Notes under the pieces: generated by a model | What the model was told of the DNA's origin: nothing | Databases searched by the model: none | The model's input: only the letters and a program-made list of their open reading frames with translations | Part shown: positions 24,116 through 32,140 of the stretch, in pieces | Position numbering within the stretch: the first letter of the stretch is position 1 | Layout of the letters: each line of letters starts with the position of its first letter | Assembly (NCBI GenBank): GCA_032122355.1 | Contig: JAUMCS010000020.1 | Span: forward strand, 1 to 39,392 | From: RFTU01 sp032122355 | GTDB lineage: Bacteria; Pseudomonadota; Gammaproteobacteria; Burkholderiales; Burkholderiaceae_C | Length of the DNA stretch: 39,392 bases | Direction of reading: 5' to 3' | Made by a program: the position numbers and the translations under genes

Positions 24116-25279
24116 TTATGGGCGTTTTTCTTGTAGTTCTAGGCTGCGCGTACGTTGTGCCCACTCACCCGCTGGAGTTTGGAACCACTCACGAATTTGA
24201 ACTGCAGAATCGCTTAGCCGTACCACTTTCCCAAAATTCAAACCCAAATAATCGCCTAGCCTGACCGTGTAGATCACATCACTGGCACGGAGTAAGGCAT
24301 AGGCTCGTCCATCTTTTCTTAAACTACCCACCATGATGATTTGGTCTAGCGCATAACTTTCTAACGGTCCTTTCGGACGCAAAAATTCCGCATTCATACT
24401 TTCACTGATAGGCATACCCATAGGGTTCGTGACACCCAAGAGTCTCATCTCATGAAAGGGATGATAGGCTGACATGGATAAAAACGGCTCTGCTTCGAAC
24501 GGCTGGGGCGCTTCATAAAGACGCTTGGGCCGCACAACGCTTTTATTGGGATGAGATCTATTTGCATTAACTTCGGAGGCATCTAAAAAGCGATAGATAT
24601 TCAGCGTTACTTTAAGGTTTAAATCATCAGCAGAATTAGCTGATGCACTCGTGCGCTTATTCACTGCATTAAACTTTGGATGTTGTACCTGAGGTAAGGA
24701 TAAGTGCATGTCTTGCATCGTGACGATGCGATGTAATTTGGCCAAATCCGCTGTAAACAAACCGATATTGTTATAACTGCCGGACAAATGAAGCGCAATG
24801 GGCAACTCCGCATAATAATCATGTAACGTCTCTTTTCCTGGACGAAATAGTTCAAATTGCAAACCTCGGTTCAAACCTATCTGATTGATATCGGACAATA
24901 GCAAATCCATTTCAGCCCGATTTGGCAAAGATTGTTCCAATTGCTTGACCACCCGCTCCAAATCGACACCTTGCTTCCGCAGCGATGGAATTAGCTCAAC
25001 TTGAGTATTCAACTGATCACGTTGAATCAGCAATTCAGATTCTTGAGCAAAAGCCTGCACAAGCGTATCGACTGAAGCCGATAGTGCTATGAACCAAACC
25101 AAAACAAAACCCGTGCATACCGCCAAGATGTAAGCAACAATTTTAGGTGGAAGAGGCCATTCCCCTGGCTGATTCAGGTCAAGCCCTTGAAACGAATCGA
25201 CGAAAACCTCGATAAGCTCAGGCACAGAGCGCTGTGAAGTGGGTTTTATAGAGGGGCTCTCTGACATACTCAAAATCAT
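24116..25279 (-). CDS. pilO: Fused PilO-PilP pilus assembly protein
   Basis: One uninterrupted frame of 387 residues holds two proteins that are normally separate. Residues 1-45 are a cytoplasmic, proline-containing N-terminus. A membrane helix, KIVAYILAVCTGFVLVWFIA, lies at about 47-67. Then come a coiled-coil segment rich in Gln/Leu/Glu and the PilO ferredoxin-like fold (PIALHLSGSYNNIGLFTADL). After about residue 240 comes a linker and then a PilP homology-region domain: LESYALDQIIMVGSL, RDSDVIYTV-like RASDVIYTV, VRLGDYLG, QIREWFQTPAGEW. Separate PilP is an inner-membrane lipoprotein; here there is no lipobox, and the PilO helix would tether it. The order pilM-pilN-pilO/P-pilQ fits. The start could also be ATG at 25267. 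Confidence 0.9.
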   Translation of the reverse strand: MILSMSESPSIKPTSQRSVPELIEVFVDSFQGLDLNQPGEWPLPPKIVAYILAVCTGFVLVWFIALSASVDTLVQAFAQESELLIQRDQLNTQVELIPSLRKQGVDLERVVKQLEQSLPNRAEMDLLLSDINQIGLNRGLQFELFRPGKETLHDYYAELPIALHLSGSYNNIGLFTADLAKLHRIVTMQDMHLSLPQVQHPKFNAVNKRTSASANSADDLNLKVTLNIYRFLDASEVNANRSHPNKSVVRPKRLYEAPQPFEAEPFLSMSAYHPFHEMRLLGVTNPMGMPISESMNAEFLRPKGPLESYALDQIIMVGSLRKDGRAYALLRASDVIYTVRLGDYLGLNFGKVVRLSDSAVQIREWFQTPAGEWAQRTRSLELQEKRP

Positions 25280-25283
25280 CGTT

Positions 25284-25874
25284 TCAGGGTGCCTTACTTG
25301 GCTTTGCAGAAGATGCCGCTGGTGCTAGCGTTGTGGCAGCAACTATAGAAAATTCCAGTAAGCGCTTTAACCCAGGGGTTATTTCAGGTGCAGCCTTAAT
25401 CTCCTGCAATTCTGGGGCACGCAAGCCGCTTGCTGATTGCTCTAAGCGACGAAGCAGATCAGAGATTTTTTCATTGGAATATGTAAGGCCTTTAATGTGC
25501 ACACCTTCGCTCCACTCTTTCACTTCGCTAAGGTAAAGACCTGTGGGAGTTAATCTCGATAAATCATTGAATAAAACCACTGAGTCATTGCGACGAGCTT
25601 GTAGCCCCAATACAGCTTGCTGTCGAGCCTTGAGACTTTTAATTTCATTTTTTAAGGCACCGACACCCTGCACCTGAATTTGCATACGATCGTTTATGGT
25701 AAGCAGTGTTTGATTGGTTTGTTGCTGATAGACTTGCCATTGATCGACCAATATCCAAGCAATCCCACCAAGAAGAGCTCCGACCACACCAAACAATGAT
25801 ATCGTTTTCAAAAATTGCTGTTGACGATGTACTCGGGCGTAATCGCGATGTGGTAATAAATTGATCAAAATCAT
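25284..25874 (-). CDS. pilN: Type IV pilus assembly protein PilN
   Basis: Inner-membrane partner of PilM and PilO in the alignment subcomplex. I took ATG 25874, which gives 196 residues and the classical N-terminus MILINLLPHRDYARVHRQQQ, the conserved PilM-binding INLLP motif. A membrane helix follows (TISLFGVVGALLGGIAWILV, about 25-44), then a coiled coil and the periplasmic Fimbrial PilN domain with LTPTGLYLSEVK. The C-terminus is a Pro/Ala/Ser/Lys tail. The start overlaps the pilM stop as ATGA. A longer start at 25943 would lie inside pilM. Confidence 0.95.
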   Translation of the reverse strand: MILINLLPHRDYARVHRQQQFLKTISLFGVVGALLGGIAWILVDQWQVYQQQTNQTLLTINDRMQIQVQGVGALKNEIKSLKARQQAVLGLQARRNDSVVLFNDLSRLTPTGLYLSEVKEWSEGVHIKGLTYSNEKISDLLRRLEQSASGLRAPELQEIKAAPEITPGLKRLLEFSIVAATTLAPAASSAKPSKAP

Positions 25875-26884
25875 GTTAACAGCAATCGTAGGGCCAAACC
25901 GCATGCTTGCATGTATTGCTGCGCCAAAAAACCACTGCGACAAGCTTCATGCGAAGTGACATCCATTGGTAAGACATCTGTAAATGGATTGAGCCAAATG
26001 ACATCAACCCCCAAAGTAGCTGCAAGCTGGCTACTCCATTGCTGAATAGATGGCACACCCGACACATCACCCATGAGCAGCACCCTGCGCAGAGGGTAGG
26101 CTGGTAAACGAAAGCTAGAAGCATCCAATACCGGTTGCAATTCTTGAGTCCATAGTTTACTGGTTACTTCTAATGGCTCAGTCAACCATTCATTCATAGT
26201 CAGACTCAATTCACGATCAAACACCCACTCCCCCTGACGTACTCCACGAAGACGTGCCGAGGTTTTGTCCAATTCCAGTAATGCGTCGGTGACATTACTA
26301 AACGATTCTTCCGTTTGGGCTAACCAGCGCGACAACAGCAAATCCCTGACGTGGTTATCTAATTCCAGCAACTTTAGATCAAAACCACAAGCCTTCGCCA
26401 ATTGCAAACGTTCATCTACGCGAAATTTTTCAACGGAAAACCACTGCACATCTAACTCACCTTGCTGAGCAAAACTGGGGCCTAATATGGTGTAATCCCA
26501 AGCCGCTTTCTCGATTGGGTACGAAATGCGGGACTCCACCTCTAACTCGATTTGCTGCTCGTACTCGGATGGTCTCAAACCTTCCAGTACACCGAACTTA
26601 CCCGTCAAGGCAAGGGATTGCGGTAATGACATTGCCACGGTCTGAGTTGAACAGCCTGAATTGCGAATCAAAGTCCCAATCACAGACTGCACATAACCCA
26701 AACGATCACCCAATGGGGCGAAATAATAGGCAAAAGGCAACGGTTCAACCGCCGCATACTCAAGACAATACCGACCTTTTTTATCCAAGGACAGCACGAC
26801 CACTCGCACAAATGCCGAGGATATATCTATCCCCATGGCCATCGAAGGCATTGAAGACAGGTGGTGAGCTCGTGAGAAAATCAT
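25871..26884 (-). CDS. pilM: Type IV pilus assembly protein PilM
   Basis: Cytoplasmic actin-like ATP-binding protein that binds the N-terminus of PilN. The phosphate-1 motif appears as MGIDISSAFVRVVVLS, followed by EYEQQIELEVESRISYP and DYTILGP. Taken from ATG 26884 it has about 337 residues; in-frame ATGs at 26851, 26842 and 26836 are closer to the conserved GIDIS and could be the true start. The family is usually about 350 residues. First gene of pilMN(OP)Q-aroK-aroB, divergent from ponA. Confidence 0.93.
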   Translation of the reverse strand: MIFSRAHHLSSMPSMAMGIDISSAFVRVVVLSLDKKGRYCLEYAAVEPLPFAYYFAPLGDRLGYVQSVIGTLIRNSGCSTQTVAMSLPQSLALTGKFGVLEGLRPSEYEQQIELEVESRISYPIEKAAWDYTILGPSFAQQGELDVQWFSVEKFRVDERLQLAKACGFDLKLLELDNHVRDLLLSRWLAQTEESFSNVTDALLELDKTSARLRGVRQGEWVFDRELSLTMNEWLTEPLEVTSKLWTQELQPVLDASSFRLPAYPLRRVLLMGDVSGVPSIQQWSSQLAATLGVDVIWLNPFTDVLPMDVTSHEACRSGFLAQQYMQACGLALRLLLT

Positions 26885-26890
26885 AACTAA

Positions 26891-26896
26891 ATTATA
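26891..26896 (-). promoter_or_regulatory. Possible -10 box (TATAAT) of the pil operon
   Basis: The minus strand reads TATAAT, a perfect -10 hexamer, 6 bases upstream of the pilM ATG at 26884. The -35 region (TTAATC or TTTAAT at 17-18 bases) is weak. A start point around 26884 would leave almost no leader, so either the transcript is leaderless or translation begins at a later ATG. The 26885-27006 interval also has to hold the ponA promoter, which I could not define. Confidence 0.4.
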
Positions 26897-27006
26897 GCGG
26901 CCATCCCTAGGCAGATTAAAACTAGATAAAAACATATCATCTTGATAGCTCAGCTACAACTAAAGGCACAATATCATTCATCTGCTACCTCTACAGGGTT
27001 TTCATC

Positions 27007-29343
27007 ATGTCAACCAATGGCACCACAACTGCGTCACGATTCCATCGCTTTACAAATCACCCCTGGACACGAAGAATTGTCATAGCACTGGGCATTCCAT
27101 TTGTATTAGTGCTACTGGGTGTACTGGTGTTGATCCTGACGTTAATTTATGCCTATCCTCATTTACCCGACATCAAGGGATTAGCTGACTATCGACCCAA
27201 GTTACCTCTGCGCATTTATTCTACTGACGGAGTTTTATTGGGTGAGTTTGGTGAAGAAAAGCGTGAGTATAAGTCGATCAAGGACATCCCCGCCGTCATG
27301 AAAAATGCCGTGCTTGCCATTGAAGATGCCCGCTTTTATCAACACGGGGGGATAGACTACTTGGGTATCATTCGTGCCGGTATTGCCAACATCGGCGAGG
27401 CCAAAAGCCAAGGGGCCTCAACCATCACCATGCAGGTCGCTCGCAATTTTTACCTATCCTCTGAAAAAACGCTCACCCGCAAAATTTATGAAATTCTGCT
27501 TTCTTACAAAATAGAGAATCAACTAGAAAAAGATGAAATTCTTGAGTTGTATATGAATCAAATCTTTTTGGGGCAAAAATCCTATGGCTTTGCTGCTGCT
27601 GCACAAACCTATTTTGGCAAGCCGCTCAAAGACATCACAGTTGCCGAAGCGGCCATGCTGGCAGGCTTGCCCAAAGCCCCTTCGGCATTCAATCCGATAG
27701 CCAACCCCAAGCGAGCCAAAATACGGCAGCAATACATCATAGACCGTATGCTGGCTAATGGCTATATTACCCCTGAACAGGCCGAAAACGCACGGCGTGA
27801 ACCACTGCGATTACATACCCATAACGATCCATCCATCCATGCTGAATACATTGCCGAAACAGCTCGCCAATTGGTTTTCAATCAATATGGCGACGATACC
27901 TATACTCGCGGCATGAATGTCACTCTAACGGTGCGCGCTGCAGATCAAATCAGTGCATACAAAGCCCTACGCAGAGGAATTCTTGAATACGAACGCCGCC
28001 AGCATTACCGTGGACCGGAAGGGTTTACTGCATTACCCGATAACCCTTCTGAATTGGACAGCCGGATTATTGAGGCCCTCGTCAACCACCCCGATAATGG
28101 AGAAATCAAGGCAGCAGTGGTCCTAGAAGCAAGCAAGAAAAAGGTAGTCGTCATACTTCAATCTGGGGATGAAATCACTATCACCGGCAAAGGGCTTGAA
28201 CCGGTAGCCTCAGGTTTAGAAGATCAAGCCCCGACCCAGAAAAAAATTCAACGTGGCTCGATTGTCCGTATTGTTCAAGACGGCAAGCAAAATAAAGAAA
28301 AACAATCTTGGTCCCTCACCCAATTACCCGAGGTTGAGGGTGCTTTTGTCGCTATGAACCCCAAAACCGGCGCTATTCGCGCTTTGGTTGGAGGCTTTGA
28401 TTGGAAGAAAAATAAATTCAATCACGTCACACAGGCATGGAGACAACCGGGATCTAGCTTCAAGCCGTTTATTTATTCAGCCGCTCTTGAAAAGGGCTAC
28501 ACCCCATCAACCATTGTGAATGATGCGCCTTTATTTTTTGATGCTGGCAGTACTGGTAGTCAACCCTGGGAGCCTAAAAACTATGATGGAAAATTCGAAG
28601 GCCCCATGACGCTACGTAAAGCCCTAGCCAAATCCAAAAATATGGTTTCCATACGCGTGCTCCAAGGTGTAGGAGTAAAAACTGCGCAACAGTGGATTAC
28701 TCGCTTTGGGTTTGAAGCAGAAAAACACCCCGCCTACCTGACCATGGCCTTAGGCGCAGGCTCCGTCACCCCCATGCAAATGGCTACTGCATACAGTGTG
28801 TTTGCCAATGGCGGCCTCAGAGTCAACCCCATGCTCATCACCAAAATCACCGACGATCGTGGCAAAACGCTGCTTGAAGTTCCGCAGCCTGACCCTACCC
28901 AATTACCCCGCGCTATTGAAGAACGTAACGCCTACATGATGAGTTCGCTGCTGCAGGAAGTGACTCGTTCAGGCACGGCCGCCAAAGCACAAGCCCAATT
29001 GCAACGCCCTGACCTTTATGGAAAAACAGGAACAACCAACGATTCCCATGATGCCTGGTTTGCTGGATGGCAACCTGATGTAGCCGCCGTGGTTTGGGTG
29101 GGTTACGACCAGCCGCGCAAATTGGGCGACCGTGAAACAGGTGGAGGACTTGCGCTACCCATTTGGATTGAATACATGCAACAAGCACTCAAAGGGGTTC
29201 CGGTCAATGAACAACAAGCCCCATCAGGTATTTCTCGTAAAGGTGATGATTGGGTGTTTGATAATCACACCGTTTTGGAAGAGAAAGACCCCAATAAAGA
29301 ATCCGTATCCAGTGAACCTTCAGCCACACCACCCAAGCCATGA
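27007..29343 (+). CDS. ponA: Penicillin-binding protein 1A
   Basis: Bifunctional peptidoglycan glycosyltransferase and transpeptidase anchored in the inner membrane. It has 778 residues. A membrane helix (IVIALGIPFVLVLLGVLVLI) lies at about 24-44. The glycosyltransferase domain has catalytic Glu106 in EDARFYQHGG, and GASTITMQVARNFYLS. The transpeptidase domain has S483-SF-K486, S543-K-N545 and K673-TGT. The start ATG has AGGG upstream. Divergence from pilM is the usual arrangement in proteobacteria. The C-terminal tail is Pro/Ser/Lys-rich, and the gene ends 2 bases from the convergent cyaY. Confidence 0.98.
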   Translation: MSTNGTTTASRFHRFTNHPWTRRIVIALGIPFVLVLLGVLVLILTLIYAYPHLPDIKGLADYRPKLPLRIYSTDGVLLGEFGEEKREYKSIKDIPAVMKNAVLAIEDARFYQHGGIDYLGIIRAGIANIGEAKSQGASTITMQVARNFYLSSEKTLTRKIYEILLSYKIENQLEKDEILELYMNQIFLGQKSYGFAAAAQTYFGKPLKDITVAEAAMLAGLPKAPSAFNPIANPKRAKIRQQYIIDRMLANGYITPEQAENARREPLRLHTHNDPSIHAEYIAETARQLVFNQYGDDTYTRGMNVTLTVRAADQISAYKALRRGILEYERRQHYRGPEGFTALPDNPSELDSRIIEALVNHPDNGEIKAAVVLEASKKKVVVILQSGDEITITGKGLEPVASGLEDQAPTQKKIQRGSIVRIVQDGKQNKEKQSWSLTQLPEVEGAFVAMNPKTGAIRALVGGFDWKKNKFNHVTQAWRQPGSSFKPFIYSAALEKGYTPSTIVNDAPLFFDAGSTGSQPWEPKNYDGKFEGPMTLRKALAKSKNMVSIRVLQGVGVKTAQQWITRFGFEAEKHPAYLTMALGAGSVTPMQMATAYSVFANGGLRVNPMLITKITDDRGKTLLEVPQPDPTQLPRAIEERNAYMMSSLLQEVTRSGTAAKAQAQLQRPDLYGKTGTTNDSHDAWFAGWQPDVAAVVWVGYDQPRKLGDRETGGGLALPIWIEYMQQALKGVPVNEQQAPSGISRKGDDWVFDNHTVLEEKDPNKESVSSEPSATPPKP

Positions 29344-29345
29344 AC

Positions 29346-29720
29346 TTAAATGGGTGTGAATTGCAGCTTACGCCCACCTTGGGCTGTGGCACACCGCGAT
29401 AACACATCCCATAGCTGCTGGCCTTCGCGGTCAACCCATTGCTGATTTTGCCAGCGGAAGTGGTAGCCCCCTGATCGCGCCGCTAGCCAAATTTCGTGTA
29501 ATGGGGGTTGGGTGTTGATGATCATTTTGCTGCCACCCGGAAAACTCAACTCTAGGAGGCCACCCGTTCTCTGGGCATCAATGTCGATTACATCGTTTTG
29601 CAACCATTCATCTATAGTTGCTTCAATCGACGCTAATAAAGCACGACTGATCTGATCAAACTCCAAGTCGGTTAGTGCATTGTTGTACGGTAATTTTGTT
29701 TGTTGCTGTGTTGTATTCAT
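29346..29720 (-). CDS. cyaY: Frataxin-like iron protein CyaY
   Basis: Bacterial frataxin, an iron-binding regulator of ISC iron-sulfur cluster assembly. It has 124 residues, about 15 more than E. coli CyaY because of an N-terminal extension rich in Gln. The core is typical: LTDLEFDQISRALLASIEAT, an acidic helix, GGLLELSFPGGSKMIINTQ, PLHEIWLAARSGGYHFRW and the closing WVDREGQQLWDVL. It is divergent from lptM-lysA and convergent with ponA, whose stop is 2 bases away. Confidence 0.95.
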   Translation of the reverse strand: MNTTQQQTKLPYNNALTDLEFDQISRALLASIEATIDEWLQNDVIDIDAQRTGGLLELSFPGGSKMIINTQPPLHEIWLAARSGGYHFRWQNQQWVDREGQQLWDVLSRCATAQGGRKLQFTPI

Positions 29721-29746
29721 GGGTCTCGCCTAAAATAGAAGCCACT

Positions 29747-29902
29747 ATGTGTCGAATTATTTTACGAAAACCCTTGAGTGTATCTGTTGTCATAGCTTCT
29801 TGCATGCTGTGGGGTTGCGGCCAAAAAGGCCCTTTGAAACTGCCCCCCAAAGATACTCCCTCACCCATCACACTGGCTCAACCTGAAGCACAACCCGTAT
29901 GA
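29747..29902 (+). CDS. lptM: Small LptM/YifL-type lipoprotein
   Basis: Very short lipoprotein of 51 residues. The signal peptide MCRIILRKPLSVSVVIASCM leads to the lipobox LWGC, and after the Cys comes the family motif GQKGPLKLPP. The family (LptM, formerly YifL) associates with the LptD/LptE translocon in enteric bacteria. The position next to lysA and cyaY is conserved in many proteobacteria. ATG 29747 is chosen because it begins the signal peptide. It overlaps lysA as ATGA (29899-29902). Confidence 0.88.
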   Translation: MCRIILRKPLSVSVVIASCMLWGCGQKGPLKLPPKDTPSPITLAQPEAQPV

Positions 29903-31191
29903 GTTTACCTGGCGCACCCCACCTCAGTTACCATCATCATGAATTACAACTTGATGGCATCAGCCTGGCTGATTTAGCTCGCACTTACGGCACACCGCTT
30001 TACGTATATTCACAGGCTGCCATGCAAAGTGCTGCCAGTGCCTATCAACAAGCGCTGCAAGAACAACCGCATTTATTATGCTATGCCATGAAAGCCAACA
30101 GCAGTTTGGCCATCTTACAAACCTTTGCTCAAATGGGTTTAGGCTTTGATATTGTTTCAGCAGGCGAATTGCAACGCGTTTTGGCTGCCGGGGGCGACCC
30201 CAATAAGGTGGTTTTTTCAGGCGTGGGTAAAACACGCGGTGAAATGGCCTTTGCATTAAAAAACCGTGTTCGTTGCTTTAATGTGGAAAGTGCAGCCGAA
30301 CTGGAAACCCTGTCTGAGGTCGCCAGCCAACTTGGCCTCACAGCACCTGTGAGTTTGCGCGTCAATCCTAATGTGGATGCCCAAACACACCCCTATATTT
30401 CAACCGGACTCAAAGGCAATAAATTTGGCATCTCGCATGAACAGGCTTTGGCGGTTTATCACCGCGCTGCACAATTACCCTGCATTGAAATCATAGGCAT
30501 TGATTGCCACATTGGCTCGCAAATTACTGAATGCGCACCTTACCTAGATGCCCTAGACCGTGTTTTGGATCTGGTTGAAAAAGTGGAAGCCGACGGCATT
30601 GATATTACCCACATTGACTTAGGTGGTGGGCTCGGTATTACTTATACCGATGAAACTCCACCTAGTGCCCATGATTTAGTAAGTGCGATGTTGCAAAAGT
30701 TAAAACAACGCGAGCACGCTCATCGTGAAATCTTTCTTGAACCCGGTCGATCTTTAGTGGGCAATGCGGGAGTATTACTCACGCAAGCACTTTACCTCAA
30801 GCCTGCAACTGACGATGAGATTCGCCAGGGTGGCCGCCACTTCTGCATTGTGGATGCAGCCATGAACGACCTAATGCGCCCAGCCATGTACGAGGCCTGG
30901 ATGGCCATTGAACCCTGTCAGTTGAAAACAACCACAACAAGCCATTCATGGGATATTGTCGGCCCAGTTTGTGAATCTGGTGACTGGCTTGGCAAAGACC
31001 GACACCTGGCCATAGATCAAGGTGATTATCTAGCCGTGTTATCCGCAGGAGCCTATGGCATGAGCATGGCGAGTAATTACAACACGCGCCCACGCGCCGC
31101 CGAAGTTTTGATCTGCGATGGAAATCCGCAACTCATCCGTGAACGCGAAAGCCTAGAGAGTTTGCTGGCAACAGAACGTCTAGTAAGTTAA
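29899..31191 (+). CDS. lysA: Diaminopimelate decarboxylase
   Basis: Last step of lysine synthesis: decarboxylates meso-diaminopimelate using PLP. It has 430 residues. PLP lysine K65 lies in CYAMKANSS, the glycine-rich block IDLGGGLGI and HIGSQI are present, as is EPGRSLVGNAG, and the second active-site motif is C358-ESGD362. The translation start overlaps lptM by ATGA. It ends 25 bases from the convergent 5'-nucleotidase, with no obvious terminator in the gap. Confidence 0.98.
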   Translation: MSLPGAPHLSYHHHELQLDGISLADLARTYGTPLYVYSQAAMQSAASAYQQALQEQPHLLCYAMKANSSLAILQTFAQMGLGFDIVSAGELQRVLAAGGDPNKVVFSGVGKTRGEMAFALKNRVRCFNVESAAELETLSEVASQLGLTAPVSLRVNPNVDAQTHPYISTGLKGNKFGISHEQALAVYHRAAQLPCIEIIGIDCHIGSQITECAPYLDALDRVLDLVEKVEADGIDITHIDLGGGLGITYTDETPPSAHDLVSAMLQKLKQREHAHREIFLEPGRSLVGNAGVLLTQALYLKPATDDEIRQGGRHFCIVDAAMNDLMRPAMYEAWMAIEPCQLKTTTTSHSWDIVGPVCESGDWLGKDRHLAIDQGDYLAVLSAGAYGMSMASNYNTRPRAAEVLICDGNPQLIRERESLESLLATERLVS

Positions 31192-31216
31192 AAACGCAAA
31201 ACCGACACAGTAAGAG

Positions 31217-32122
31217 CTAAACACTCTCATTGGCCACGCCTGATGCCACGTGCCCCGAGGGCACGTGCAAAGCAGCATTTTCGATATGGCCGGTTTGATC
31301 GTCAAAAAAGAAATCCGGCTCAAACTCGCGCAAAAAGCCACCCTTGGACAAGCCTCCCAAAAAGAATGCCTCATCAACATCGATTTGCCAATCCATCAAA
31401 GTGCGTATGGCTCGTTCATGGGCGGGTGAGCTACGGGCAGTGACCAATGCCGTGCGCAAATGCATAGCGCAATGGTTAGATTTTTGTAGGCGATGCAGCG
31501 CCTCTAGAAGCGGCTTAAAAGGTCCGGGCGCCAGAGGCGTTTGCGCCTGTTGTGTTTCATGAGCCTGAAAGGCATCTAATCCACCTTGGCGGTAAACCCG
31601 CTCTGCCTCATCGGAAAACAAAACAGCATCGCCGTCAAAAGCAATTCGTACCTCGTTCGGATGTTCAGCACTGGCGTGTGCCGAATAAGGAAACACCTTA
31701 GCCGCCGGCACACCGACGGCTAGAGCCGCACGCACATCAGCCTCATTGGCGGATAAAAATAAATGTGCTGACAATGGCTGTAAATAACGCCAAGGAGCCT
31801 GGCCTCGGGTAAATACCCCACGCTCAATCGGTAATCCATAATGTCGTGCAGAGCGGAAAACACGCATACCAGAGACCGGGTCATTGCGCGATAAAATCAC
31901 CACCTCAACTTGGGGTTGAGCCATACCTTGATTGAACGCCAAGAGCTTATTGACCAAAGAAAATGCCACACCTGGTCGGGCAGGGACGTCCAGCCTTTGC
32001 AATTGCAATTGCATATAAGCAGCATCATGGGCCGCCTCAAAGATTTGATTTTCTTCCTCAAAATCAAACAAGGCACGCGATGAAATGGCGACAACCAATC
32101 GATTTTCTAATGAAACAGGCAT
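31217..32122 (-). CDS. Cytosolic 5'-nucleotidase (PF06189-type)
   Basis: Resembles the bacterial relatives of animal cytosolic 5'-nucleotidase I, which remove phosphate from nucleoside monophosphates. Recognisable blocks are LVVAISSRALFDFEEEN near the start, VILSRNDPVSGMRVF, IAFDGDAVLFSDEAERVY and the closing DVDEAFFLGGLSKGGFL and DFFFDDQTGHIENA. It has 301 residues from the ATG at 32122, which has GGGA nine bases upstream; ATGs at 32128 and 32131 are possible. It follows gspF by 18 bases on the same strand but has no evident link to secretion. Substrate not deducible from sequence. Confidence 0.85.
   Translation of the reverse strand: MPVSLENRLVVAISSRALFDFEEENQIFEAAHDAAYMQLQLQRLDVPARPGVAFSLVNKLLAFNQGMAQPQVEVVILSRNDPVSGMRVFRSARHYGLPIERGVFTRGQAPWRYLQPLSAHLFLSANEADVRAALAVGVPAAKVFPYSAHASAEHPNEVRIAFDGDAVLFSDEAERVYRQGGLDAFQAHETQQAQTPLAPGPFKPLLEALHRLQKSNHCAMHLRTALVTARSSPAHERAIRTLMDWQIDVDEAFFLGGLSKGGFLREFEPDFFFDDQTGHIENAALHVPSGHVASGVANESV
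31247..31267. other. 9-bp perfect hairpin with 3-base loop
   Basis: CACGTGCCC (31247-31255) and GGGCACGTG (31259-31267) flank CGA. It lies inside the last 20 codons of the 5'-nucleotidase gene and 55 bases beyond the lysA stop. No U run follows on either strand. It could help end lysA transcripts or protect an mRNA 3' end, or be chance in a coding region. Confidence 0.5.
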
Positions 32123-32140
32123 GAGCATCATTCCCGCAAG

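Noticed and set aside
24099..24164. Longer PilQ start
   Set aside because: It would put 22 non-signal residues ahead of a clear signal peptide and overlap pilO-P.
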